Counted from the first letter of the stretch, positions 1 through 7,703 are shown. The stretch is 21,529 bases of DNA from JBOFDK01 sp051656485 (GCA_051656485.1 JBOGBZ010000182.1:1-21529), one strand, 5' to 3'. Notes: generated from the letters alone by a model not told the origin. Made by a program: numbers and translations.

Positions 1-67
1 AAGTCATCGGCGCAAAGCACATCATCGCTGCAATACCTACACAAAGTAAACGTTTTTTCATACACAT
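1..67 (-). CDS. N-terminus of an exported protein (partial, runs off left edge)
   Basis: Only the first 22 codons are present, read leftward off the edge. They begin MCMKKRLLCVGIAAMMCFAP, a short basic segment followed by a hydrophobic core, which is a typical Sec signal peptide. The mature protein is outside the window, so its function cannot be named. Two in-frame ATGs exist at 67 and 61. The one at 67 is preferred because AGGAGG (about 78-83) lies 9-10 bases upstream, whereas 61 would be about 15 away. A sigma-A-like promoter at 102-131 suggests it is transcribed separately from the acyltransferase genes to its right, although no strong terminator separates them. Confidence 0.6.
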   Translation of the reverse strand, partial: MCMKKRLLCVGIAAMMCFAPMT

Positions 68-101
68 AAAAAGTCCCCTCCTCTAGTACGATTTCTTACC
101 T

Positions 102-131
102 ATTGTACCTAGAGGATAGGGACCTTGTCTA
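102..131 (-). promoter_or_regulatory. Sigma-A-type promoter of the partial exported-protein gene
   Basis: On the minus strand a -35 TAGACA (126-131; five of six to TTGACA) and a -10 TACAAT (102-107; five of six to TATAAT) are separated by 18 bases. The expected start of transcription lies near 95, just ahead of the ribosome binding site at 75-83. The rest of 68-203 holds no coding potential. A small GTCTT/AAGAC hairpin near 186-200 has no U-run and does not look like a terminator. Confidence 0.55.
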
Positions 132-203
132 TATTTCTACCTTATTTGCAAGAATTTTACTTTTTTTATAAACTCATAACTTTCCTGTCTTTGACAAGAC
201 TTT

Positions 204-1325
204 TTAGTTTGCAATGAGGCTTAATTTATTCAATGTTGCGAAGTTCTGTACGTTATAAAGCATGAGTACATCTTCTATGCCTCTTTCCTCAAGATAACTA
301 GGAATCGATGCATTTAAGAAACGTAAGTCAAGAATGTAGATTTCTTCAAAATGCTGTGCAAGGAAAGGCATCATAGCATTGGCATAAGAGTCCTTAACGA
401 CTGCTAGCTTCTTGCCATTGTTTGCATTTGTCTTCACTTCGATCATGGCATGATTACCATCTAAGAAGACGCTGTACTTATCCTTCTTCTCCAGATGACT
501 CATCTCATACAAGCTATCTACCACTTTTTCATCATTCACATAAGTCACTGTCATTTCCACTGGCTGCTTTGGTTCAAAGATTTCTACCACATCTGGTGTA
601 GCAAACGTAAAGTTCCCTTTAGAGAACAGCGTTCCATAGAAGTCCTTACCTGCTGGTAGACGCTCAAAGTCTTCTACTGCTAAAGGTTCTATGCCATAAG
701 CCTCACAAAAAGCCGTATAGCCGTAGTACGCCCCGAGAGTCGTCCAGTGATGATCGGTCTTGTAGTAAATCGCTTCCTCTTTGTGTTCAGATAATTTACT
801 TAAAGCATCTACGAGATGCACCTTGTCACTTAGCTCTTCGGTGAAATCCTTGATATATACCCCTTCATCATAAGGTGTGGCAAAGCTTGGTAGTCTATCT
901 TCATGTACCTTTGTAGCCGTAGGTGCCAGCATAAAGTATACATTGGCTTTCTCTGCAAAGCGGTTTACATAGTCGATATTCTTTGCCATCAATTCTTCAT
1001 CTGGTTTTTTAAACTCCTGAAGGAAGTAGCCATCCTTCCCGATATACACACCATTATTATCTTTCTTTTGCAATGCTAACTCTACATGGGACTTAAGGGC
1101 TATAAACGTATTACGCCCTGGGAATTGGTCTGCGATATACTTTTCAAAGTCCGTTCCGAATTTCCCTTCTAAGAAACGCTCCATCGTAAAGTTTGGTAGC
1201 ATTTGTAACCCTCTATTTTCAAGGTCTGAAAACTCCTTATCCTTCGCTAGTATTTGTAGACTAAAAAATCCACCGATGTACACTACAAAAGAAAGTGCCA
1301 TCGCTATATGAAAACGTTTATTCAT
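204..1325 (-). CDS. DHHW-family / AlgJ-AlgX-like O-acetyltransferase partner protein
   Basis: A predicted extracytoplasmic, membrane-anchored protein of the DHHW family, related to the SGNH-like AlgJ/AlgX acetyltransferases. Such proteins receive an acyl group passed across the membrane by an MBOAT protein and transfer it to a surface polymer. An N-terminal hydrophobic segment (about residues 5-25) acts as signal or anchor. The DHHW motif lies at about 191-194, and a DSYAN motif at about 312-316 supplies a candidate nucleophilic serine, so an Asp-His-Ser triad is plausible. The longest frame starts at GTG 1334, inside the Shine-Dalgarno. ATG 1325 has AGGAGG (1334-1339) eight bases upstream and is chosen, giving 373 residues. 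That Shine-Dalgarno overlaps the stop of the MBOAT gene, implying translational coupling. The acceptor polymer is unknown. Confidence 0.85.
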   Translation of the reverse strand: MNKRFHIAMALSFVVYIGGFFSLQILAKDKEFSDLENRGLQMLPNFTMERFLEGKFGTDFEKYIADQFPGRNTFIALKSHVELALQKKDNNGVYIGKDGYFLQEFKKPDEELMAKNIDYVNRFAEKANVYFMLAPTATKVHEDRLPSFATPYDEGVYIKDFTEELSDKVHLVDALSKLSEHKEEAIYYKTDHHWTTLGAYYGYTAFCEAYGIEPLAVEDFERLPAGKDFYGTLFSKGNFTFATPDVVEIFEPKQPVEMTVTYVNDEKVVDSLYEMSHLEKKDKYSVFLDGNHAMIEVKTNANNGKKLAVVKDSYANAMMPFLAQHFEEIYILDLRFLNASIPSYLEERGIEDVLMLYNVQNFATLNKLSLIAN

Positions 1326-1337
1326 AGTATACACCTC

Positions 1338-2723
1338 CTAAAATCTAAAATATAAAAATGGATTGAATGTAGAATCCACAAGATACGCTGTGCTTAATAA
1401 AAGCACCGCCATATAGAATGCATAAAGCATCCATGGCTTAAGCTTCATCTTAAGCTTTTGCATCACTGGTGTGGCAAAGCTCATACCGATTCCTAGTATG
1501 AGCGCATAGTTGGTCACGTAGTACATAGCTTTCGTATCCACGAAGCCACCACTTCCCATGCCAAACATCGCCTTTAGGTAAGTCATAATCTGACTGCCAC
1601 TTTCTAAAGAGAAGAATACCCAGCTGATCATGATCAGTACTAAAAGATAACTGTGAGATACAAAGCGTGGTAATTTCTCTAAGAACTTTAAAAGTCCTGC
1701 ACGTTCGATGATGATGAGTACCCCAAAGAAGAGTCCCCATACCACGAAGTTCCAGCCTGCACCATGCCAGAAACCTGTAAGGAACCATACCACCATTAAG
1801 TTACGGTAGAATTTCGGCTTACTTACACGATTACCCCCTAATGGAATATACAGATACTCTCTGAACCAGCTTCCAAGGGTCATATGCCATCTACGCCAAA
1901 ACTCCGTAATACTGCGTGATAGATAAGGATAATTAAAGTTCTCTGGGAACTTAAAGCCCATCATATGACCAAGACCTATAGCCATGTCTGAGTAGCCACT
2001 GAAGTCGAAGTACAATTGCAGACCAAAAGCTACGATACCTAGCCAGCTGGCTACTAAAGTAAGCTCATTCTGCGGCATGCCTTTGATATTTTCCCATAGC
2101 AGTCCGATATTGTTTGCCAAAAGGACTTTCTTTCCGAGACCTTCAATAAAGCGGGTCACACCGAGGCCAAAAGCATCCATCGTTTCCTTACGCTCATTGA
2201 GTTCCTTTTCTACTGTCGCATAGGTAACGATAGGCCCTGCGATGAGCTGTGGAAACATGGCTACATAGGCACCAAAGGAAATAATATTCTTTTGAACCCC
2301 TATCTTACCACGATATAAATCGATGGTGTAAGACATGGTTTGGAACGTATAGAATGAAATACCGATAGGCAGTGCAATCTTCAGCAGTGCCATATCTACA
2401 TTAAAGACATTATTAATATTACCAATAAAGAAATCTGCGTATTTAAAGAATCCTAGCATCCCTAAGTTTCCAACTACTGATACCCCTAAGGCAATCTTTG
2501 GAACAAGTGGATGCTCACGGTATTTGTCGATACATCTTCCTACTGTATAATCTAGCACTGTTGAGAAAAGCATAATCGTTACATAGATCGGCTCTCCCCA
2601 TGCATAAAACATCAGACTCGCTACGAATAAAATGAAATTACGTAGCCCACGTGGAGCTACGTAATAAACTGCTAGAAATACTGGTAGGAAAATAAATAAG
2701 AATAATAAACTACTAAAAACCAT
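1338..2723 (-). CDS. MBOAT-family O-acyltransferase (AlgI/DltB-like)
   Basis: A multi-pass membrane protein of 461 residues that would move acyl groups from a cytoplasmic donor across the membrane, as AlgI (alginate acetylation) and DltB (D-alanylation) do. Family hallmarks are the N-terminal LFLFIFLPVF segment, LPIGISFYTFQ, the FPQLIAGPI segment, the SGYSDMAIGLG loop, the FWRRWHMTLGSWFREYLYIP block and the catalytic-histidine motif FWHGAGWNF. The start is supported by GGAGG eight bases upstream. It sits 48 bases after the DUF4358 lipoprotein gene and overlaps the ribosome binding site of the DHHW gene, so the three probably form one transcript. No dltA/dltC carrier genes are present, favouring AlgI-type acetylation over D-alanylation. 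The substrate cannot be read from sequence. Confidence 0.92.
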   Translation of the reverse strand: MVFSSLLFLFIFLPVFLAVYYVAPRGLRNFILFVASLMFYAWGEPIYVTIMLFSTVLDYTVGRCIDKYREHPLVPKIALGVSVVGNLGMLGFFKYADFFIGNINNVFNVDMALLKIALPIGISFYTFQTMSYTIDLYRGKIGVQKNIISFGAYVAMFPQLIAGPIVTYATVEKELNERKETMDAFGLGVTRFIEGLGKKVLLANNIGLLWENIKGMPQNELTLVASWLGIVAFGLQLYFDFSGYSDMAIGLGHMMGFKFPENFNYPYLSRSITEFWRRWHMTLGSWFREYLYIPLGGNRVSKPKFYRNLMVVWFLTGFWHGAGWNFVVWGLFFGVLIIIERAGLLKFLEKLPRFVSHSYLLVLIMISWVFFSLESGSQIMTYLKAMFGMGSGGFVDTKAMYYVTNYALILGIGMSFATPVMQKLKMKLKPWMLYAFYMAVLLLSTAYLVDSTFNPFLYFRF

Positions 2724-2771
2724 TCTCTTTCCCTCCGTATGTTATGTGTGTATTGTTAGTTGACTAAATGC

Positions 2772-3572
2772 TTATTTTACTGCTTCGTTGAACATTTTGA
2801 TGATTGAATCTTGGAAGTCTTCACTTAAGATGAAGAGACCTACGTAGTTACCTTTTGTAACCACTTTTCCATTTTGTGCTGCTTCTACTTCATCTGGGTA
2901 GAAAGCACTACCTACTGCTGACTCAAGGGCTTTAGCCATATTTGTCTTTGCTGCCTCTAACTGACCGTCTTTTGCTTTTACCATTGCGATTACACCTACA
3001 CCTGGTGAACGTCCAGCTTTCATGATTGTATACTCTTCTACAACATTTGTATCAATGTAGAAAGAATCCTTCGCTAAGTCACCTTCGATTGGCATTGGCA
3101 TTGGCATACATTGTTCTTCAAGCATCTTGCTCATAAGGTCTGCTAATACCACTTTATTGCTTTCTTCTGGTTTTGGATCTGGCTTTACTTCTGGTGTTGG
3201 ATCTGGCTTAACCTCTGGTTTTGGGTCTGGTTTTACCTCTGGCTTTGGATCTGGTTTTACTTCTGGCTTTGGATCTGGTTTTACTTCTGGCTTTACTGCT
3301 GGTTTTTTATCTTCTTCTGGCTTTACTTCTTCTTTTTTGTCTTCTTCTTTTTTATCTTCTTCTGGTTTTACTTCTTCTTTATTCTCTTCTTCTGTTTTGT
3401 CTTCTTCTGGCTTTACTTCTTCTTTATCTTCTTCTTTATTTTCATCTTCTACTTCTGGTGTTACAGGATTTGTAACCTCTGGTTTTGGCTCTTCTTTTTG
3501 ACCACATCCTACAAGTGATCCCCCTACTGCTACTGCAAGCATCATCGCTACTAATTTCTTATTTAATTTCAT
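2772..3572 (-). CDS. DUF4358-domain lipoprotein with charged/proline-rich stalk
   Basis: A predicted surface lipoprotein of 266 residues. A signal peptide ends in the lipobox LVGC, with lipidated Cys at about 23. Then comes a long low-complexity stalk rich in Glu, Lys and Pro (about 25-137), changing from EEDKKEEVKP-type to KPDPKPEV-type repeats. The C-terminal ~125 residues match DUF4358 in style (FYID, ..EYTIMKAG.., ..GNYVGLFILSEDF). DUF4358 has no assigned activity. The stalk probably holds the domain away from the membrane, in or across the wall. The open frame reaches 3593, but ATG 3572 is chosen because GAGGAG (3580-3585) lies seven bases upstream. First gene of the acyltransferase operon, it may sense or assist envelope modification (inference). 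Confidence 0.85.
   Translation of the reverse strand: MKLNKKLVAMMLAVAVGGSLVGCGQKEEPKPEVTNPVTPEVEDENKEEDKEEVKPEEDKTEEENKEEVKPEEDKKEEDKKEEVKPEEDKKPAVKPEVKPDPKPEVKPDPKPEVKPDPKPEVKPDPTPEVKPDPKPEESNKVVLADLMSKMLEEQCMPMPMPIEGDLAKDSFYIDTNVVEEYTIMKAGRSPGVGVIAMVKAKDGQLEAAKTNMAKALESAVGSAFYPDEVEAAQNGKVVTKGNYVGLFILSEDFQDSIIKMFNEAVK
3162..3293 (-). repeat. Tandem ~24-bp repeats encoding KPDPKPEV units
   Basis: Within the lipoprotein gene, about five imperfect copies of a 24-base unit encode an eight-residue Lys-Pro-Asp-Pro motif. Copies differ by synonymous changes and one Lys-to-Thr change. The unit length is a multiple of three, so copy gain or loss would change stalk length without breaking the frame. 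Confidence 0.8.
3294..3449 (-). repeat. Low-complexity Glu/Lys/Asp repeat tract in the lipoprotein stalk
   Basis: An irregular tract made of GAA, GAG, GAT and AAA codons encodes EEDK, EEVKPEED and related blocks. The complementary strand is almost pure pyrimidine, giving a strongly polypurine coding strand. It is contiguous with the KPDPKPEV repeats and ends near the lipidated N-terminus. Confidence 0.75.
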
Positions 3573-3618
3573 AGTTATTCTCCTCTTTAACATGTATTTA
3601 TTCTTTATGTATTGTCTT

Positions 3619-3647
3619 TAAGACGTAGGCTTAACATAAAAAGTTCC
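3619..3647 (-). promoter_or_regulatory. Candidate ECF sigma-factor promoter of the DUF4358-MBOAT-DHHW operon
   Basis: On the minus strand GGAACTT (3641-3647) is followed, after 17 bases measured from GGAAC, by CGTCTTA (3619-3625). This matches the general form of ECF sigma promoters in Firmicutes (a -35 with an AAC core, a -10 with CGTC) and is unlike the TTGACA/TATAAT promoters found elsewhere in the window. Transcription would start near 3610, about 40 bases ahead of the lipoprotein start. It lies between the preceding gene's terminator (3667-3702) and the operon, where a promoter is needed. Confidence 0.55.
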
Positions 3648-3666
3648 AGTTTTTTTATATTTTCTT

Positions 3667-3702
3667 CAAAAAAGAAGCACACCATTTAATCGATGCACTT
3701 CT
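3667..3702 (-). terminator. Rho-independent terminator of the first Rpn-family gene
   Basis: A 12-pair stem including G-U pairs (3673-3684 with 3691-3702) closes a six-base loop and is followed on the minus strand by a U-run (3668-3673). It lies just downstream of the stop at 3737. Confidence 0.8.
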
Positions 3703-3736
3703 CATTATACTTATTTTGCGTTTTATGTAAAGCCTT

Positions 3737-4639
3737 TCACATGCGGAGTTCCATAATTTCTGCTTGCCCAAGTCCTGTAATGGCTATGATTTGCTCATCT
3801 GTCATCTTGGCTTTAATTAAGTTTCTCGCGATCTTTTTCTTTTCTTCTATCATTCCTTGCTGAATGCCTTGCTGAATCCCCTTCTGGATGCCCTGCTGGA
3901 TGCCCTTCTGAATCCCCTGCTGCATCGCTTCTTTCTTTGCTTTCTGTAAGGCTACCAATTCATCATGGATCATCTTGCATCTCACTTGGTAGAGCATGCG
4001 TTGTGTCTCATCCTTACTCATACGCTGAAGCTGACGGTAAGCTTCATTGATTTCCTTTGTGCTTTGCTTCTCATCATGGGCCTCTGGGTACTTCAAAAAC
4101 TGGAGCCACCCTTCTAACTCATTGTTTTTGCCTTCTAATTGCTTAGGCGTCATCATCTCTTTATCAAACTTAGGAATCTCCACAAAATGAATCTCTAGCA
4201 TGTCTGAAAGCTGCTCATGGGTATCTACTTCTTTTAAGCGGTATGTATGATGTACCTTTGTATCTTTAATATACTTAAAGTTAAGCAAATTAATATAAAC
4301 GGTCTTTCCTAGTAACTTATAATTATTTTCTCCTTGTGTTTGCATGTCCCATAGTTTGCCGACAAAGTAAAGATTTTTGCGTAGTATATCGTCTTGATTT
4401 GCAAGCCATAATTCGATGGTTACTTTCTCATCTTGAACCGTCGTCCCCTTTAGGGTGATAATACTTACTTGATCTTTTTGGTCTACTTTTTCTGTCAAGC
4501 GCTCTTTTAATTCCACACTTTTCAACGGTACTTTCCACTTAAGCACTGCGTTTAAAAAGGCTACGCTAATCATTGGATGCTTTCCAAATAGTTGTTTAAA
4601 CACAAAATCTATTTTTGGATCTAATAGCTCATTTGGCAT
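3737..4639 (-). CDS. Rpn-family (PDDEXK_2) protein with degraded nuclease site
   Basis: A 300-residue member of the Rpn family (recombination-promoting nuclease / putative transposase). Visible hallmarks are the N-terminal DPKIDFVFKQLFG block, an N-terminal PD-(D/E)XK-like core and a C-terminal tail of QQGI/QKGI repeats. In family members an Asp sits 14 residues before the Glu of an IE-x-Q motif. Here those positions read Thr62, Glu76 and Trp78 (ITLKG...IELW), so two of three expected catalytic residues appear lost while the frame stays open. It may be a non-cleaving DNA-binding or regulatory protein, or early decay. AAGGAG lies about ten bases before the ATG, and it has its own promoter and terminator. 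Family assignment is firm; inactivity is inference. Confidence 0.8.
   Translation of the reverse strand: MPNELLDPKIDFVFKQLFGKHPMISVAFLNAVLKWKVPLKSVELKERLTEKVDQKDQVSIITLKGTTVQDEKVTIELWLANQDDILRKNLYFVGKLWDMQTQGENNYKLLGKTVYINLLNFKYIKDTKVHHTYRLKEVDTHEQLSDMLEIHFVEIPKFDKEMMTPKQLEGKNNELEGWLQFLKYPEAHDEKQSTKEINEAYRQLQRMSKDETQRMLYQVRCKMIHDELVALQKAKKEAMQQGIQKGIQQGIQKGIQQGIQQGMIEEKKKIARNLIKAKMTDEQIIAITGLGQAEIMELRM
3851..3922 (-). repeat. Six tandem 12-bp units encoding QQGI/QKGI tetrapeptides
   Basis: Exactly six 12-base units inside the Rpn-family gene encode QQGI, QKGI, QQGI, QKGI, QQGI and QQGM. Similar shorter tracts occur in the Rpn remnant (EEGIQKGIQQGIEQG). Being multiples of three, they can expand or shrink without frameshift. 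Confidence 0.85.
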
Positions 4640-4709
4640 TTTCCCCGTTCTCCTTACCCTTCTTACACCAGGAACTACATTCGCTTAACATCCCCTTGTG
4701 ATTATCTTT

Positions 4710-4738
4710 ATTTTACTATATTTCTATAGCTTTTTAAA
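4710..4738 (-). promoter_or_regulatory. Possible sigma-A promoter of the first Rpn-family gene
   Basis: A -35-like TTTAAA (4733-4738) and a -10 TAAAAT (4710-4715) are 17 bases apart on the minus strand, about 70 bases ahead of the start codon. The -35 match is only four of six, and the surroundings are very AT-rich. Confidence 0.4.
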
Positions 4739-4768
4739 TATTTTTTCTTATTTTTGTAAAAAAATACT

Positions 4769-4804
4769 AAAAAAACAGGCACATCTGTTTACATGCCTGT
4801 TTTT
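4769..4804 (-). terminator. Rho-independent terminator of the fruK-fruA operon
   Basis: An 11-pair stem (4771-4781 with 4794-4804, core ACAGGCA/TGCCTGT) is followed on the minus strand by a run of U. It lies 20 bases after the fruA stop. The stem is symmetrical and U-rich on both sides, but only a minus-strand gene feeds into it. Confidence 0.85.
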
Positions 4805-4823
4805 GAACCTGTCTTTGAACCTT

Positions 4824-6716
4824 TTATTGGTTGATTGTTTTTTTTAGCATACCTAGAATGATGGCACCTACTACTGCACCTATCACAACTGCCGCTGCAT
4901 AACCTAATGGATTTTGAATAACTGGTAAGACGAAGATACCACCATGTGGTGCACGTAGGGCACAATCAAATGCCATTGTAAGACCACCTGCTACTGCTGA
5001 ACCTACTACTGCTGCTGGAATCACACGTAGTGGGTCTGCTGCTGCAAAAGGAATCGCGCCTTCTGTGATGAAGGAAAGTCCCATAATGTAGTTTGTAAGA
5101 CCTGCTTCTTTGTCTTTTTTTGTAAATTTATTTCTGAAAATTGTTGTAGCAATGGCGATAGCTAATGGTGGCACCATCCCACCTGCCATAACTGCTGCCA
5201 TAATGGCAAAGTTACCTGACTCTAATGACGCTACACCGAATACATAAGCTGCTTTGTTGATTGGACCACCCATATCGATGGCCATCATTGCTGCCACTAC
5301 AATGCCTAGCATCACTTGACTTGTGGTACCCATACTATTTAAGAAGTTTGTAAGCCCCATATTTGCTGCTGCTACTGGAGGATTCACTACAAATGTCATA
5401 ATCGCACCAATGAGCAGCGTCCCAAAGAGTGGGTAAAGAAGTGTCGGCTTGATCCCTTCTAATGATTGTGGAAGGTAACTAAACACTTTGCTCAAAGCTT
5501 TTACAAGGTACCCTGCGATAAAACCTGCAAGAAGTGCGCCAAGGAAGCCTGCGCCACCTGTGTTTGCAAGAAGTCCACCGACGAAACCTACTGCTAGTGC
5601 TGGTCTCTCACCAATACTCATAGCGATATACCCTGCAAGTACAGGAAGCATGAAGCCAAAGGCCGCATCACCTACACTCTTTAAAAACGCTGCGAATGGT
5701 GTATTTGACCCGAAGTTTGATGGATTGATACTATAATCATCGAAAAGGAATGCAAGGGCTATGAGAAGTCCGCCACCGATAACGAATGGTAGCATATGCG
5801 ATACCCCATTCATGAGGTGCTTGTAGATTTGACGTCCAAAGCTTTCTTTCTCACCTGAAGCACTACTTTCATCCGCCCCACCACTATGGTGGTAGACTGG
5901 TGCATCACCTTTCGCTGCACGCTCTAGAAGTTCATCTGCTTTGTGGATACCATTGGCTACTTTTGTCTGGATCACTTTCTTACCTTCAAAACGTGCCATA
6001 TCTACCTTTTTATCTGCGGCTACGATAATACATGTCGCATGCTCGATATCTGCTTTTGTAAGGATATTCTTCGCACCTGTGGAACCATTGGTCTCTACTT
6101 TCAGTGAGATCCCCTTATCTTCTGCTTTATTTTGTAAGCTTTCTGCTGCCATATACGTATGAGCGATACCCGTCGGACATGCTGTAACCGCAAGCACTTG
6201 GTAACCTTTGCTTACTGCTAGAGATGAAGCTTTTGGTGCTTCTACTTCTTCTGGGAATTTCTCTTTTTCTTTACGGTCGATACATGCTAGGAAGTCTTCT
6301 TTTGACTTGGCTTGTAAAAGCTCTTCTAGGAAGCTTTCATCCATTAGAAGTACTGATAATCTAGAAAGCATATCGAGGTGTACATTGGCACCATTTTCAG
6401 GTGCTGCAATCATAAAGAATAACTTTGCTTTTTGGTCATCTAAGCTTTCAAACTCGACGCCGTCTACGGCACGTGCTACTGCTAGTCCTGGGTTTTGTAC
6501 TCCTTTGTTTTTCGCATGTGGAATTGCTATACCTTCACCGATTCCTGTGGTACTCTGCGCTTCACGTGCTAGAATCCCTTGCTTATACGCTTCTTTATCT
6601 TTCAAGTTACCTGTCTTAGCCATCAAATCGACAAGCTGATTGATCGCTTCTTCTTTTGAATCTGCTTTGAACGCTAGATTTATGCCTTCTTTCTTGATTA
6701 AATCAGTAATTTTCAT
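4824..6716 (-). CDS. fruA: PTS fructose transporter, fused EIIA-EIIB-EIIC
   Basis: A 630-residue fused fructose permease that takes up fructose and phosphorylates it to fructose 1-phosphate, using phosphate relayed from HPr. The EIIA domain (about 1-150) carries the phosphorylated histidine in GEGIAIPHAK (His67). A linker leads to EIIB (about 172-270), with the active Cys180 in AVTACPTGIAHTYMAAE. EIIC (about 295-630) begins HLMNGVSHMLPFVIGGG and spans the membrane many times. Length and domain order are those of intact FruA. GGAG lies about 12 bases ahead of the ATG. It follows fruK by 28 bases in the same operon and ends at a strong terminator. Fructose is the expected substrate; a related 2-ketose cannot be excluded. 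Confidence 0.95.
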   Translation of the reverse strand: MKITDLIKKEGINLAFKADSKEEAINQLVDLMAKTGNLKDKEAYKQGILAREAQSTTGIGEGIAIPHAKNKGVQNPGLAVARAVDGVEFESLDDQKAKLFFMIAAPENGANVHLDMLSRLSVLLMDESFLEELLQAKSKEDFLACIDRKEKEKFPEEVEAPKASSLAVSKGYQVLAVTACPTGIAHTYMAAESLQNKAEDKGISLKVETNGSTGAKNILTKADIEHATCIIVAADKKVDMARFEGKKVIQTKVANGIHKADELLERAAKGDAPVYHHSGGADESSASGEKESFGRQIYKHLMNGVSHMLPFVIGGGLLIALAFLFDDYSINPSNFGSNTPFAAFLKSVGDAAFGFMLPVLAGYIAMSIGERPALAVGFVGGLLANTGGAGFLGALLAGFIAGYLVKALSKVFSYLPQSLEGIKPTLLYPLFGTLLIGAIMTFVVNPPVAAANMGLTNFLNSMGTTSQVMLGIVVAAMMAIDMGGPINKAAYVFGVASLESGNFAIMAAVMAGGMVPPLAIAIATTIFRNKFTKKDKEAGLTNYIMGLSFITEGAIPFAAADPLRVIPAAVVGSAVAGGLTMAFDCALRAPHGGIFVLPVIQNPLGYAAAVVIGAVVGAIILGMLKKTINQ

Positions 6717-6744
6717 GTTGTCTCATCTCCATTTTCGTTGTCAA

Positions 6745-7659
6745 CTATCCAATAACTATTTTTGCAAGTAAAGCTTCTACTTCTTCTTTTGTTGCTAGGT
6801 CTTCTGAGAATGCTGATGCACTACCCGTTGCGATACCCATTTTGAACGCTTCTTTGTAATCTTTATGAAGGGTATAGCCCGCCACAAAGCCTGCTACCAT
6901 GGAGTCTCCTGCGCCTACTGAGTTCTTCACTGTACCACGAAGTCCACCATGACGCATCTCACATCCGTCTTCTGTCACCAGTATCGCACCATCTCCTGCC
7001 ATGGATATCAGTACATTTCTTGCACCAAGCTCTTGTAATTTCTTTGCATAGACGACGACTTCATCTTGGGTTGTGATCTTTACACCGAAAAGCTCGCCAA
7101 GCTCATGATGATTTGGTTTAATGAGGAATGGCCCCATTGGTAGCACATTCATCAGTAATTCTTTGGTAGCATCTACGACTATTTCGATGCCCTTATCCTT
7201 AAGACTTATCATGATGTCTTTATAGATGGATGCTGGTACTGTATTTGGTATACTTCCCGCAAGTACTAGTACATCCCCTTGTTGTAAGGTATGGATTTGG
7301 TCATAAAGCGTCTTGATATGTGCTTCTGAAATATGTGGTCCATTGCCATTGATTTCTGTTTCTTCATTACTTTTGATTTTTACATTGATACGTGATTGGC
7401 CTTCTTCTAAAGTGATAAAGTCTGCACACACGCCTTTGCTCTCTACAAGTCGTGTAATCTCATGCCCTGTAAAGCCCGCTACGAACCCGAGTGCCTGGCT
7501 CTTAATTCCTAGATTATTAAGGACAATGGATACGTTGATCCCTTTTCCTCCCGGAAACATTGCTTCGTTTTTACATCTATTCACTGCATCTAATTGCAAG
7601 TTTTCCACCTGAATCATATAGTCAATAGATGGATTCAGTGTTACTGTACTAATCATCAT
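6745..7659 (-). CDS. fruK: 1-phosphofructokinase (PfkB family)
   Basis: A 304-residue ribokinase/PfkB-family kinase that would phosphorylate fructose 1-phosphate to fructose 1,6-bisphosphate in the cytoplasm, the step following FruA import. Seen features are the start TVTLNPSIDYMI, the FPGGKGINVS substrate loop (about 35-44), and the C-terminal anion-hole motif VGAGDSMVAGF with catalytic Asp252. Position directly upstream of fruA separates it from tagatose 6-phosphate kinases of the same family. The start has two adjacent ATGs (7659 and 7656) after CGAGG; either would work. The DeoR-type fruR that often leads this operon is absent, so control must come from elsewhere. Confidence 0.93.
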   Translation of the reverse strand: MMISTVTLNPSIDYMIQVENLQLDAVNRCKNEAMFPGGKGINVSIVLNNLGIKSQALGFVAGFTGHEITRLVESKGVCADFITLEEGQSRINVKIKSNEETEINGNGPHISEAHIKTLYDQIHTLQQGDVLVLAGSIPNTVPASIYKDIMISLKDKGIEIVVDATKELLMNVLPMGPFLIKPNHHELGELFGVKITTQDEVVVYAKKLQELGARNVLISMAGDGAILVTEDGCEMRHGGLRGTVKNSVGAGDSMVAGFVAGYTLHKDYKEAFKMGIATGSASAFSEDLATKEEVEALLAKIVIG

Positions 7660-7703
7660 TTTCTACCTCGGTTATATTTATTCTTTTTTTATTGTGTTCA
7701 TTT

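Noticed and set aside
186..200. Small GTCTT/AAGAC hairpin after the DHHW gene as a terminator.
   Set aside because: The stem is only five pairs and is not followed by a U-run on the minus strand.
1450..1788. Minus-strand open frame of 112 codons inside the MBOAT gene in another frame.
   Set aside because: The overlapping frame encodes the conserved MBOAT blocks; no independent start signal or recognisable protein is seen.
1338..2723. MBOAT gene as DltB of a D-alanylation operon.
   Set aside because: No dltA, dltC or dltD is adjacent, and the DHHW partner points to AlgI/AlgJ-like O-acylation.
3162..3449. Regular repeats that could look like a CRISPR array.
   Set aside because: There are no unique spacers of constant length; the repeats are in-frame coding units of a protein stalk.
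3127..3501. Two overlapping plus-strand open frames rich in Ser/Gly/Phe and Leu, opposite the lipoprotein gene.
   Set aside because: They are the reverse complement of the E/K/P codon repeats, have no ribosome binding site, and the minus-strand frame has a signal peptide, lipobox and known domain.
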